Origin: Aquamicrobium lusatiense
Lineage (GTDB): Bacteria; Pseudomonadota; Alphaproteobacteria; Rhizobiales; Rhizobiaceae
Assembly: GCF_014201615.1 (NCBI RefSeq)
Contig: NZ_JACHEU010000002.1
Coordinates: 1-64,000 of the forward strand
Reading direction: 5' to 3'
DNA length: 64,000 nucleotides
The translations under genes were made by a program, and so were the position numbers. The notes beneath the pieces are model-generated. The model searched no databases. It was given only the letters and a program-made list of their open reading frames with translations, and had not been told where the DNA came from. Below, piece by piece: positions 27,049 through 34,210 of the stretch; position 1 is the stretch's first letter; each line of letters opens with the position of its first letter.

Positions 27049-28332
27049 ATGCCTGAAACTAGGCGCCTTGTGCCGCGGGTCACTGACGTAGAACTATTGT
27101 CATTCTTCAGTAACGCAGCGTCAAGCATCGGTGCCCCGAGCTTCTCAGTTTTAGAATTCGGAGGAGCCTCCCCATTTCAGGTAGAAACCGGAGACATCCC
27201 AGACGATTACGGTGAAACTGCTGTCCTTCGAATTGCGAAAGCAGAGGTCTACCATTTGAGATTTCGGATTGTCTTAGACCGGCAATCTACAGATCAGGGG
27301 GACGCCGCACTTTTCGATACGCTTATAATAGAAAATACCGCGGCCGAGGGATCCCAGCCAAGGCAAGGGGTTGAACCCAAAGCCATACGTGACATCCAAG
27401 ACTTAGTTGCTTCTACCTTCGGCAAAGATGATGAAAAGGTTAGCGGACTTTTCAGAAATCCGAAACTTTTTCGAGATCTTCTTGCGTCGCATCATCGACA
27501 AAATGTACAACTTCAGAAGACTGTTCTAACGGTCGGAGAGCAGGCAGCCGCCGCAAGAGTTGCTCTTGAGCAAGAGTTCAGTCGTAGGCGAGCTACGTTG
27601 GACGACGAACAACGTCGAGAAGACGCAGCTAGAGAAGATGCGCTTAAAGCCAAACTTGCAACCCTAAGCGAGAAGGAGAATGCGCTCACTGCCCGTGAGA
27701 AGGAGTTGGACGATCGAAGCAACACCCATGCCAGACGCGAACTTCATCGAGATCTCAAAAACAAAATAGCGCAGCGGGCTGACAGCCTACGAGTTACACC
27801 AGAAACGATAGCAAATCGTAGACCAATCCACTTAGCCGTAATGGCCGCCAGTTCTGGACTGGTAGCGCTAATATTCTTCTTTACGAGCCAAGCAGATTTA
27901 TCATCACAGGGATCTGGGGCAACACTATCCATCATTGCAGGAGCCAAGCCGCTAACGCTCACAATAGCACTTTTGGGACTTATTGCTTGGTATCTGCGCT
28001 GGATGAACCGCTGGTTTGAGCGCTACGCCGACGCAGAGTTCCAACTCAAGCAGTTCGATCTGGATATTGACCGGGCGAGTTGGGTCGTTGAGACTGCACT
28101 CGAATGGAAATTATCCCAAGACAGGCCTATGCCTGAACACCTTCTTGAAACAATATCAAGAAACCTGTTCTCGAAAAGTGAGAAGGACGAAAGTGCAGAC
28201 ATCCATCCCGCAGACTATCTCGCTTCCGCAATATTAGGGCGAGCATCCAACGTAAATCTCAAGGTACCCGGGGGCGAAATTTCATTGACAGGTAAAGATA
28301 TTGGGAAGCTAAAAAAGGATCAATTGTCATAG
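27049..28332 (+). CDS. Coiled-coil protein with two membrane helices, cargo gene
   Basis: A 427-residue protein. The N-terminal soluble domain (about 1-150) is followed by a charged coiled coil (about 160-235, with LSEKENALTAREKELDDR). Two membrane helices lie at about 263-282 and 300-318, and a cytoplasmic C-terminal domain follows. Base composition is clearly lower in GC than the phage structural genes, a sign of separate acquisition. It has its own promoter-like cassette and is opposite to the late genes, as for a lysogenic conversion gene. A role in superinfection exclusion or defence is possible by position and topology only. An ATG at 27046 is an alternative start. Confidence 0.65.
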   Translation: MPETRRLVPRVTDVELLSFFSNAASSIGAPSFSVLEFGGASPFQVETGDIPDDYGETAVLRIAKAEVYHLRFRIVLDRQSTDQGDAALFDTLIIENTAAEGSQPRQGVEPKAIRDIQDLVASTFGKDDEKVSGLFRNPKLFRDLLASHHRQNVQLQKTVLTVGEQAAAARVALEQEFSRRRATLDDEQRREDAAREDALKAKLATLSEKENALTAREKELDDRSNTHARRELHRDLKNKIAQRADSLRVTPETIANRRPIHLAVMAASSGLVALIFFFTSQADLSSQGSGATLSIIAGAKPLTLTIALLGLIAWYLRWMNRWFERYADAEFQLKQFDLDIDRASWVVETALEWKLSQDRPMPEHLLETISRNLFSKSEKDESADIHPADYLASAILGRASNVNLKVPGGEISLTGKDIGKLKKDQLS

Positions 28333-28426
28333 ATAGTTGAATTTTCAGCGCGCAAAAGATAAATGATTAATAAGTTTGTACCCCCCCCGGCGCCGACCAC
28401 AATAGCCGGCGCCGGGATTGGTATGG
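28333..28426. other. Large GC hairpin between convergent genes
   Basis: CCCGGCGCCG (near 28386) and CGGCGCCGGG (near 28406) make a 10-bp stem around ACCACAATAGC. There is a C-run on one side and no T-run, so it is not a standard terminator. Confidence 0.4.
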
Positions 28427-28810
28427 CTAAGCCGCCTCCATCCACGCCGCAGCCTTGCCGTCCAGCTCCGGCCTGTTCTTCTCTCCGACCACATCGGGCC
28501 AGTTCCGCAACCGTTCGACGCTCACGCCTTCAGCGCGCACGGTAGTCAGGTCGACATGTCCGCCGACGGCGTAGAGCACTGGCTGCTCTGGATGAGCAAG
28601 GTAAACCATCTTCGTCCGGCGGAATGCCTCGAACAGACCGGCGCTGGCCTCTGCCAGAGTCTCCGTCGCCATTCTCTCCGGCAAGCCGTACTCGGCCATC
28701 ATTTCGGGGCTCGGACCCGGTGCGCCGGCCCATTCCTTACCGACATCATAGAGAACGAGCGGATCGTAGCCCTCGAATCCGCACGTCGTGAACCAATGAA
28801 GTTGCGGCAC
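28427..28810 (-). CDS. Hypothetical protein
   Basis: A 127-residue soluble protein starting from a GTG (MPQLHWFTTCGFEGYDP) with GGHVDLTTVRAEGV in the middle and an Ala-rich end. GC is higher than in the flanking plus-strand cargo genes. It is isolated on the minus strand between two plus-strand cargo genes. No family recognised, and the start is uncertain. Confidence 0.5.
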   Translation of the reverse strand: MPQLHWFTTCGFEGYDPLVLYDVGKEWAGAPGPSPEMMAEYGLPERMATETLAEASAGLFEAFRRTKMVYLAHPEQPVLYAVGGHVDLTTVRAEGVSVERLRNWPDVVGEKNRPELDGKAAAWMEAA

Positions 28811-29063
28811 TCCGACATCTGAACGCTGTCAATAACACCATCGATCGGGATTTCGCGTAGCCGCTCATATCGCTGCATCGACCTGCCGAACAATCCAAAT
28901 TGGCAACGCGACAATTCGCGACTTCGAGCGTGATAAGTCGACACCGCAACACCCACACTTGACGTGTTGCGCCGGACGTTTGAATCTGCTGCCGTCCTGT
29001 TCATTGCAAGCAGCGTGAATGGTCCGGGTGTTAGGCTGCTGCACAGGGAGTAATGGACCCGCT

Positions 29064-29996
29064 ATGGCGTTACCTACCAGCACTAACGATATAAGCGTCG
29101 CAGCTAGAGAATCCGGGTTGCCCGGGAGCGCAGAAGGCCCCCAGGATGCATACCGTCACATACTGGGCGGGGTCATCGTTGGTCACTATTTCGGGGTCGG
29201 AGGAAGGGCAATTGTCGGGTTGGTCAACTTATTAGAGAGGCATCAGCCGAACCGAACGCTTGATAGCCGACTGAACGACATTCATAACAACAATGTAGGA
29301 TTTGAAATCGGCCTCCAGGATGGAACTCTCGATGAGAAGTTGGGATTGGTAGCCGATATGTTTCGAAAACCAGGTGGCAACGATCGACAACGTGGACGTC
29401 CTGCGTACACCAATACAGAATATGGGACCGCATTTGATATCCGAACTCATGCAGTCATAGACTCGCTGCAAGGGAGGACAGATCGAACCGCTCGATCCAA
29501 GCCAACACAAACGCCCGCTCCAACCTCTGGCGACATGCATGGGCCACCGCCACCATCAGTTGAGCGAGGTGAAAAGCCTGAAAAGCCTCCAGTAATCACG
29601 CGACCTCTTGGCAAGGTCGTTGACGAAAACATCGCATTGATAGACCTATCTGAGAAAGAGCTTCTATTTCTATTGCGGTTGCTCATCACGGAGATAAACC
29701 CACCATCGATAGATGATGATGGTGTTCCGGAAAAGCCGATTGATCCGCCAACGCTAAAACAGACGCTGCAAAAACTTCGCACCGAGGCAGCGGGAGTAAG
29801 TTTGCGGGACTTTATGAATGCGATCATTACATTGAATGCAGGAAATCCCAAACTTCTTGAAAAGTCGCTCCTAGAATTCATGCGCCGACTCAGGACACCA
29901 AACCCACAAGGTACGTTGTTAGACGCAATTACAGATTGGACAGTGACTGATCCACCTAAAGAGCGATTTTCCCGAAAACCAGGCGGCCGCTTGTAG
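29064..29996 (+). CDS. Hypothetical protein with a DUF6973-like N-terminal domain, cargo gene
   Basis: About 310 residues. The N-terminal part has PQDAYRHILGGVIVGHYFG and LNDIHNNNVGFEIG, with spaced His and Asn residues like a small domain seen in polymorphic toxins and phage cargo (DUF6973-like). A Pro-rich linker (PPPPSVERGEKPEKPP) leads to a helical C-terminal region. Lower GC than the structural genes. ATG 29064 is chosen; the frame opens at 29019 and no strong ribosome-binding site decides between them. The domain call is from motif memory and needs checking. Confidence 0.5.
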   Translation: MALPTSTNDISVAARESGLPGSAEGPQDAYRHILGGVIVGHYFGVGGRAIVGLVNLLERHQPNRTLDSRLNDIHNNNVGFEIGLQDGTLDEKLGLVADMFRKPGGNDRQRGRPAYTNTEYGTAFDIRTHAVIDSLQGRTDRTARSKPTQTPAPTSGDMHGPPPPSVERGEKPEKPPVITRPLGKVVDENIALIDLSEKELLFLLRLLITEINPPSIDDDGVPEKPIDPPTLKQTLQKLRTEAAGVSLRDFMNAIITLNAGNPKLLEKSLLEFMRRLRTPNPQGTLLDAITDWTVTDPPKERFSRKPGGRL

Positions 29997-30158
29997 TTGA
30001 GAGGAATACCACGACAAGAGACCGCCGCGCTTCAGTATCAGTGCTTCCTGACAAACTCACTGCGTAGGACGAGCCCTTGATGGCTTGCAAGAGGCCGCAT
30101 GCGTCATGTTCATAAACAGCAATCAAAACGGGCCGGGTGTGCAGTTGATGGATCCGAC

Positions 30159-30401
30159 ATGAGCGACAACCAACGCCTTCTGTCACGGCAGGAGGCAGCC
30201 GCCTATTGTGGAGTGAGCGTTTCCACATTCTCAGGGTGGGTGGCCGCGGGCCACATTCCGCGGCCACTATTTGGTTCGCGCCGATGGGACAAGAAGGCGA
30301 TAGACGACTGCTTGGATAAGGCTTCCGGGTTGTCGCGGCCTATCTCAACGCAGGAGGAAGATCCATTTGAGAGATGGCTGAGGAAAGCCCATGCGAGTTA
30401 A
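30159..30401 (+). CDS. Excisionase/AlpA-like MerR-type DNA-binding protein
   Basis: An 80-residue winged-helix protein: LLSRQEAAAYCGVSVSTFSGWV, then GHIPRPLFGSRRWDKKAIDDCLD. This is the HTH_17 pattern of excisionases and AlpA regulators, in which the second half positions the wing. Such genes usually accompany an integrase, but none is present here. It may be the directionality factor or a transcriptional regulator. Confidence 0.7.
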   Translation: MSDNQRLLSRQEAAAYCGVSVSTFSGWVAAGHIPRPLFGSRRWDKKAIDDCLDKASGLSRPISTQEEDPFERWLRKAHAS

Positions 30402-30486
30402 TTTTAAATGGTATAGCCAATGTCTGGAGGGGCTAATACGATTTTGCTTTCAGCGAATGACTATCCGCTTCTAGTCAGTCGTAGCT

Positions 30487-30571
30487 CCTAAAAATTTAGG
30501 AACAAGGGACATCCCATTGAATCCCCTCCCGCCGGCGGGCGAAAGGGGGGTGCCCAGTTTTGGGCACCCCC
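30487..30571. other. Two inverted repeats in a non-coding stretch
   Basis: CCTAAA-AA-TTTAGG (30487-30500) and, further right, GGGGGTGCCC-AGTTTT-GGGCACCCCC (30546-30571), a perfect 10-bp stem. The second lies downstream of the minus-strand gene at 30603 and could end its transcript. Between them TTGAATCCCCTCCC (from 30518) resembles the head of the repeated promoter cassette. Confidence 0.45.
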
Positions 30572-30602
30572 TGCGCGATCAAGGAAGATACCACCCATAC
30601 CC

Positions 30603-30791
30603 CTAACCATACCTCGCCATCAGCTCGGCCAACTCATCCTGCCCCGGCGCCTCGTCCTTCTGCTCGCCATGCAGCATGGCCCAGCCTTTGACACACTGCG
30701 CGAACTCCCACGGGGTCATCTGGTCGACTTCACGGGGTTTCAGGCCAATCGCAAAGCCGACAAAACTTGACTTCACCTCGCCTTTACGCAT
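30603..30791 (-). CDS. Tail-assembly-chaperone-like small protein
   Basis: 62 residues: MRKGEVKSSFVGFAIGLKPRE, then MTPWEFAQCVKGWAMLHGE and a final ELAELMARYG. The P-W-E-F motif, the helix and the acidic end with ARYG resemble the C-terminal (gpT-type) part of tail chaperones, and the phage's own frameshifted chaperone ends MAKMLAKYG. It lies far from the tail genes and has no ribosome-binding site. It may be a relocated or duplicated fragment, and expression is doubtful. Confidence 0.45.
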   Translation of the reverse strand: MRKGEVKSSFVGFAIGLKPREVDQMTPWEFAQCVKGWAMLHGEQKDEAPGQDELAELMARYG

Positions 30792-30811
30792 CGTAAGGGC
30801 GAGAGGGTACC

Positions 30812-30952
30812 ATGCAGGAAGACACACCTAAACGCCGGATCGACTGGACTGGAGATGAGACCGCACGAGCTCGATTCTTTAAGCGAAGTATAACCGGCAG
30901 CTTGATAGGAATCGGGATTATCCTGCTCGTCGCCGCGTTTCTGCCGGTTTGA
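30812..30952 (+). CDS. Small membrane protein (46 residues)
   Basis: MQEDTPKRRIDWTGDETARA followed by a basic patch and one membrane helix (SLIGIGIILLVAAFLPV) at the C-terminus. GAGAGGG at 30801-30807 gives a good ribosome-binding site. Its stop is three bases before the next small gene. Possible holin-like or phage membrane accessory; unknown. Confidence 0.55.
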   Translation: MQEDTPKRRIDWTGDETARARFFKRSITGSLIGIGIILLVAAFLPV

Positions 30953-30955
30953 TCC

Positions 30956-31090
30956 ATGCTTATCATTGATATCGCCCTGCCGCTCATTCCTATCGCTCTG
31001 GCTATCTGGGCGTGCATAGCTTTGTTTCGTCTGCCTTCCGAGGAAACTGCCGATCTCGACGATAGCTGGTTCGACCGGCACAAGCGCTGA
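30956..31090 (+). CDS. Small membrane protein (44 residues)
   Basis: MLIIDIALPLIPIALAIWAC is a membrane helix at the very N-terminus, followed by a short acidic tail ending FDRHKR. It is directly downstream of another small membrane protein with the opposite placement of its helix, so the two may work as a pair (holin/antiholin-like or membrane complex). Function is inference only. Confidence 0.5.
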   Translation: MLIIDIALPLIPIALAIWACIALFRLPSEETADLDDSWFDRHKR

Positions 31091-31120
31091 TTGCTGCCCT
31101 CGATTAACCTTCTTCATGAT

Positions 31121-31157
31121 TGCGCTATCCGGCAGGGAACCAGACGGTGCGTCAGCC
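31121..31157 (+). repeat. Direct repeat R1, copy 1
   Basis: TGCGCTATCCGGCAGGGAAC followed by two variable bases and GACGGTGCG-Y-CAGC. The second copy is at 34211-34247. Both copies are on the plus strand in non-coding DNA. Confidence 0.8.
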
Positions 31158-31253
31158 CAACCAAAAGTTGTTGAAGTTTGCGGTTTGCCCCTTAGCGTTC
31201 ATTGAAGCATCCATATAGTGCTCCCGGTACACAACAGCTTACCGGGGACAATC

Positions 31254-31541
31254 ATGGAAGCTATTCTCGCACAACTCGTAGGAGGCCTCGCTGGTGGCGC
31301 TGCTGGTGGCAAGGTTGTCAAAGACTCTGACCTGGGCAACATCGGCAACCTGATCGCTGGAGCCATAGGCGGCGTCGGAGGCGGCTCGCTACTTGGTTCA
31401 CTGCTTGGTGCTGGGGGCGCAGCGGCGGGCGGGCTGGATATCGCAGCTATTGCTGGTCAGCTTGTCGGCGGCGGCGTGGCGGGTGCCGTTGTGCAGATCG
31501 TTATCGGGTTGATCATCAACAAGGTTATCAAGAAGGCTTGA
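31254..31541 (+). CDS. Glycine-rich hydrophobic protein
   Basis: A 95-residue protein made of GG/AG-rich hydrophobic stretches (LVGGLAGGAAGGKVV, LLGSLLGAGGAAAGG, GGGVAGAVVQIVIGLIINK) and a basic C-terminus (KVIKKA). The glycine-zipper pattern suggests membrane insertion and oligomerisation, as for holins or bacteriocin-like peptides. It precedes a DUF1508 protein by 3 bases. Confidence 0.6.
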   Translation: MEAILAQLVGGLAGGAAGGKVVKDSDLGNIGNLIAGAIGGVGGGSLLGSLLGAGGAAAGGLDIAAIAGQLVGGGVAGAVVQIVIGLIINKVIKKA

Positions 31542-31544
31542 TCC

Positions 31545-31718
31545 GTGCATAAATTCGAAATCTATCGCGACAAAGCTGGCGAGTTCCGCGTCCGCTTCAA
31601 ATACAACAGCGAGATCATGTTCTCGACCGAAGGCTACTCTTCCAAAGCCAGTGCGCAGAATGCCATTGACTCGATCAAGAAGAACGGGCCAGCCGCACCG
31701 GTTGAGGATAATAGCTGA
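31545..31718 (+). CDS. DUF1508 (YegP-like) protein
   Basis: 57 residues from a GTG start: HKFEIYRDKAGEFRVRFKY, then STEGYSSKASAQNAIDSIKK. This is one full DUF1508 unit; YegP proteins usually have two. AGAAGG lies 8 bases upstream. The function of the family is unknown. Confidence 0.8.
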   Translation: MHKFEIYRDKAGEFRVRFKYNSEIMFSTEGYSSKASAQNAIDSIKKNGPAAPVEDNS

Positions 31719-32164
31719 TTCAAGAAGAGCTCGGCGCTGGGCCGAACGATAGACCGGAGTTGGACCCGTTCGAGCAGTGGGAAGCGGAGCAGGAGAAAAA
31801 GAAGCGGGTGGGGGAGAAGCGGAAGGAAAAGAAAGAGTAGGCCTTTTCCTTGAAAGCTATCTCTTGGCTACTTGCTTAATGTGGCTGCAAGCCGGCCAGC
31901 CAAAACCAACTGGGGAAAGAGATCACCAGATATTGCGTCAATTGGTCGTATGTATATCAAAAATAGTGCTGATCGGAAGCGCAGTGTCTCTGACAAAGAC
32001 CTAAGTGCTGCGCTCCCGACGTTAGCTGGCGCACCCGCGTTCGGGAGGTGGTAGCAGCCACCTCCCGTTCGGACGCCAAAATTATATTACAAACCTTTGC
32101 GCGGCAGGCAACGCCGCAAAATTTAGATCACAGCAAATGTGAAGTTCACCTTACGTGTGGTTCT
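31719..32164. other. Non-coding stretch with a strong hairpin
   Basis: About 445 bases. Open frames here lack conserved content; a short Lys/Glu-rich frame ends at 31840. CGGGAGGTGG-TAGCAG-CCACCTCCCG (32042-32067) is a perfect 10-bp stem without a clear T-run. Confidence 0.45.
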
Positions 32165-32215
32165 TGACTCCCCTCCCGTCCATGCCAACATCAACATTGG
32201 GTTTATGGGAGGATC
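32165..32215 (+). promoter_or_regulatory. Repeated promoter/RBS cassette, copy 2
   Basis: TTGACTCCCCTCCC (32165-32178) and GGGTTTATGGGAGG (32199-32212) match head and tail of the cassette at 26995-27045. The spacing between them is nearly the same. It ends three bases before ATA at 32216, the position that is ATG in copy 1. Confidence 0.55.
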
Positions 32216-32530
32216 ATAAGCTACTACTGCGTCAACCACGCCGTTCAGCCGAACGAGGACCATGAGGTTCACGTTCTTGGATGCACCTACTGGCCGTCAA
32301 GCAACATGCCGCTAGGACATCACGCTTCATGCTCAACATCTGTAGCAGAAGCCAAACGGTACTATCCGCGATCTAATGGCTGCTACTGCCGGGTCGTGCG
32401 CGGCTTGATCATGTTGTCAATGCGGCTGGTCAGGGCATCGATTCGCGTGCCGATGGATTCCATCGCCCGCAGCAATTGGTCAGTCTGCCGCTGCATGCCG
32501 TCTTTCGTGGCAAAGTTCTCGGCAACGTGA
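32216..32530 (+). pseudogene. Remnant of a small Cys/His-rich protein gene
   Basis: The frame from 32216 translates as ?SYYCVNHAVQPNEDHEVHVL then GCTYWP and AEAKRYYPRSNGCYCR. This matches a widespread small protein type (YYVN..Q.NGDHEVH..GC....A.....Y..SNGC). The start codon would be ATA: the ribosome-binding site is intact but the usual ATG position is ATA. The usual CC..CHT-type end is missing, and the frame instead runs on antisense to the next gene. Either a decayed gene or one using a rare start. Confidence 0.5.
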
Positions 32531-32664
32531 GTTTGGAACTTTGCAAGCTCGCGCTGCGCAATCCGCCCCTCTTCGCCTGCCTTATCAATGAGCGCCCACA
32601 TGCGCCAGAATGCACCCGTGATCGCGCCAAGGACGAGGAAGGCTACGCCGATTTCGATAGTCAT
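32383..32664 (-). CDS. Membrane-anchored small coiled-coil phage protein
   Basis: 93 residues: one N-terminal membrane helix (IGVAFLVLGAITGAFWRMW), then a charged coiled coil ending in IDALTSRIDNMIKP. It resembles the DUF2730-like or small membrane proteins found near phage lysis genes. ATG 32664 overlaps the stop of the preceding 30-residue frame (ATGA). A role in lysis regulation is possible. Confidence 0.6.
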   Translation of the reverse strand: MTIEIGVAFLVLGAITGAFWRMWALIDKAGEEGRIAQRELAKFQTHVAENFATKDGMQRQTDQLLRAMESIGTRIDALTSRIDNMIKPRTTRQ

Positions 32665-32753
32665 CCAGCCAGCCCCCGCAACCCTACGACCAGCGACAGC
32701 GCCTGCACATAGGCCCACGCCGACACCCCCGCCACTACGGGCGCAAGCCACAT
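32661..32753 (-). CDS. Very small hydrophobic protein (30 residues)
   Basis: MWLAPVVAGVSAWAYVQALS followed by LVVGLRGLAG, a single membrane helix. It overlaps the o-spanin-like gene by 19 bases and the next gene by 4. Position and coupling in the lysis cassette support it as a possible pinholin-like or regulatory peptide, but it could be chance. Confidence 0.4.
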   Translation of the reverse strand: MWLAPVVAGVSAWAYVQALSLVVGLRGLAG

Positions 32754-32929
32754 AGGCGCGCCAGCTTTTCGTTCTCGGCCAGTATCTGCCGAGCCGTGCC
32801 TTCCGTCAGTGTGTCCGTCACACTGGGCCGAATGGGTTTTGCTATGTCGCAATATGATCCCCCGCTAGTCGCGCATCCAGCGACCAAGGCGCTCAGACAC
32901 AGCGCCGCTATCCAGGCCGTCGACTTCAT
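32735..32929 (-). CDS. Rz1-like outer-membrane spanin lipoprotein
   Basis: 64 residues with a lipoprotein signal peptide: MKSTAWIAALCLSALVAGC has a lipobox LVAGC. The mature part contains YCDIAKPIRPS and RQILAENEKLARLCG, typical of Rz1-type o-spanins in alphaproteobacterial phages. The start lies inside the 3' part of the Rz-like gene, the classical overlapping spanin layout. It would join the inner-membrane partner to disrupt the outer membrane at lysis. Confidence 0.75.
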   Translation of the reverse strand: MKSTAWIAALCLSALVAGCATSGGSYCDIAKPIRPSVTDTLTEGTARQILAENEKLARLCGLRP

Positions 32930-33101
32930 GCTCGACTTTCCTTGCTTTGTTGATTTCGTTGAGTCTGGTCTCTGTGGCGCGGGCAGCATTGTCCTTGCGG
33001 CCCTTGGCATACGCCGCGAACAGGATGGCCAGCGCTGCGCCAATGGCCGCCAGATAGCGGCCTATGCGGCTGGTCAGGGCGGTCCATAACCCGGCCAGCA
33101 T
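32865..33101 (-). CDS. Rz-like inner-membrane spanin
   Basis: 78 residues: an N-terminal membrane helix (YLAAIGAALAILFAAYAKG) and a periplasmic helical part with RATETRLNEINKARKVEHEV. Size and layout fit i-spanins. It overlaps the endolysin stop by one base (TGATG) and contains the start of the Rz1-like gene in another frame. Confidence 0.7.
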   Translation of the reverse strand: MLAGLWTALTSRIGRYLAAIGAALAILFAAYAKGRKDNAARATETRLNEINKARKVEHEVDGLDSGAVSERLGRWMRD

Positions 33102-33892
33102 CACCCCAACCCCAGCTTGCGCCGCACCTGCGGCATGGCAACGATTGCATAAATGGACAGACCGACCAGAGCCGCGCCCAGCAGTAGTTGCAACATCGGA
33201 TCAAGCGCGCCGATGCCAGCGAACACCGTGCCGATGCCACCCGTTGTCAGCCACGTCCAAAGGCGCTTGCTGGTCAGGAGGCTTTCGTCTTTGGGTTCTG
33301 CTGGAGTTGCGGCTGGGTCTGGTTTGGGTTCCGGGACGGTCACAGGGTCGAGCGGCTTCTCTGCCCCCTGCCCCCGCAGCGCAATCAGCAGCGCCGCAAC
33401 TCCCAACTGTTGGTCGACGTGGTTCGGATCGTACTTGCCGTCCGCGACGTACTTGCCTTTAACATACTGGTTGGTGCCGGCCCAGAGGTACGGCGACGGC
33501 AGGCCCTTGTTTCGGTAGCCGAGGCCGTTGTAGCGCTCCAGCAAGTCCAGCGTCGCAGCGAGCGACCAGTCCTTATTCTTGCCTGCATAGGGGTGGCAGT
33601 TCATCAGGGCGTCGATTGCCGCATGCTCCCACGACGCAAACGGGCCGCGCCCTTTCGGCACTAGCGTCGTCTTTCTGCCTGTGCCGATGATCTTCTGGCC
33701 GTTGTGCAGCACCCCCGCAAACGAGCCCGAAGACTCGCGGTAATGGATCACCGCGATGACGTCCCACGGAACGCCGGTCTTCGAGGCAACGGCTTCATAG
33801 CGCGCTTTATTGGCGCGTATCTTCGCGGCCCGCGCCTCTATTTGAGTCGAGCGCGTGAATTTGGCCGCGTTCCAGCGGTCAATGTTTTTCAT
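33101..33892 (-). CDS. Endolysin with C-terminal membrane helices
   Basis: A 263-residue protein. The N-terminal muramidase/transglycosylase-like domain (about 25-175) has the likely catalytic Glu in IHYRESSGSFAG, GRGPFASWEHAAIDAL and LERYNGLGYRNKG. A Pro/Lys-rich linker follows (PEPKPDPAATPAEPK). Two C-terminal membrane helices end the protein (WTWLTTGGIGTVFAGIGAL and LLLGAALVGLSIYAIVAM). The membrane tail is unusual for a simple endolysin and could tether or export it. It heads the spanin genes. Confidence 0.8.
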   Translation of the reverse strand: MKNIDRWNAAKFTRSTQIEARAAKIRANKARYEAVASKTGVPWDVIAVIHYRESSGSFAGVLHNGQKIIGTGRKTTLVPKGRGPFASWEHAAIDALMNCHPYAGKNKDWSLAATLDLLERYNGLGYRNKGLPSPYLWAGTNQYVKGKYVADGKYDPNHVDQQLGVAALLIALRGQGAEKPLDPVTVPEPKPDPAATPAEPKDESLLTSKRLWTWLTTGGIGTVFAGIGALDPMLQLLLGAALVGLSIYAIVAMPQVRRKLGLG

Positions 33893-33917
33893 AGCGATGT
33901 CCTATTTTTTCGGCTGG

Positions 33918-34130
33918 CTACCTGCGGCAAAGTTCCGCCATGCGCATGCGCCAGCAATGATCTCGGTCCCGTAGCACCGCGCCGACCACACGGCAGAACA
34001 GGCAGTCATGGCCGCGCGAGCGAGCCATGCGCCCACACAGCGTTTCGCCGGGCTGGCCATGGAACGCAGAATTAATGGCGCGCGAAAGGTTGCCGAGGGC
34101 GCGGACAAGTCGCGCTCGGGGATGAGGCAT
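33918..34130 (-). CDS. Small phage protein of unknown function
   Basis: 70 residues: MPHPRARLVRALGNLSRAIN, then GQPGETLCGRMAR and CLFCRVVGAV with a final HCWRMRMAELCRR. The Arg-rich, Cys/His-containing pattern recurs in small proteins beside phage lysis genes; no activity is known. An overlapping frame (33902-34108) is less protein-like. Confidence 0.55.
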   Translation of the reverse strand: MPHPRARLVRALGNLSRAINSAFHGQPGETLCGRMARSRGHDCLFCRVVGAVLRDRDHCWRMRMAELCRR

Positions 34131-34210
34131 GGATTTGGGCTTTCGGGTTGTCAGAAATAATTGCCGGACTATGGTCGCCTGCGGCTTTCTTCCATTAGCC
34201 GCAGGGCTGG

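Noticed and set aside
28699..29004. Minus-strand Arg/Ser-rich frame before the DUF6973-like gene
   Set aside because: No start signal and no conserved content. It overlaps another gene on the same strand in another frame.
31777..32054. Two short plus-strand frames after the DUF1508 gene
   Set aside because: They overlap each other, lack ribosome-binding sites and show no conserved content.
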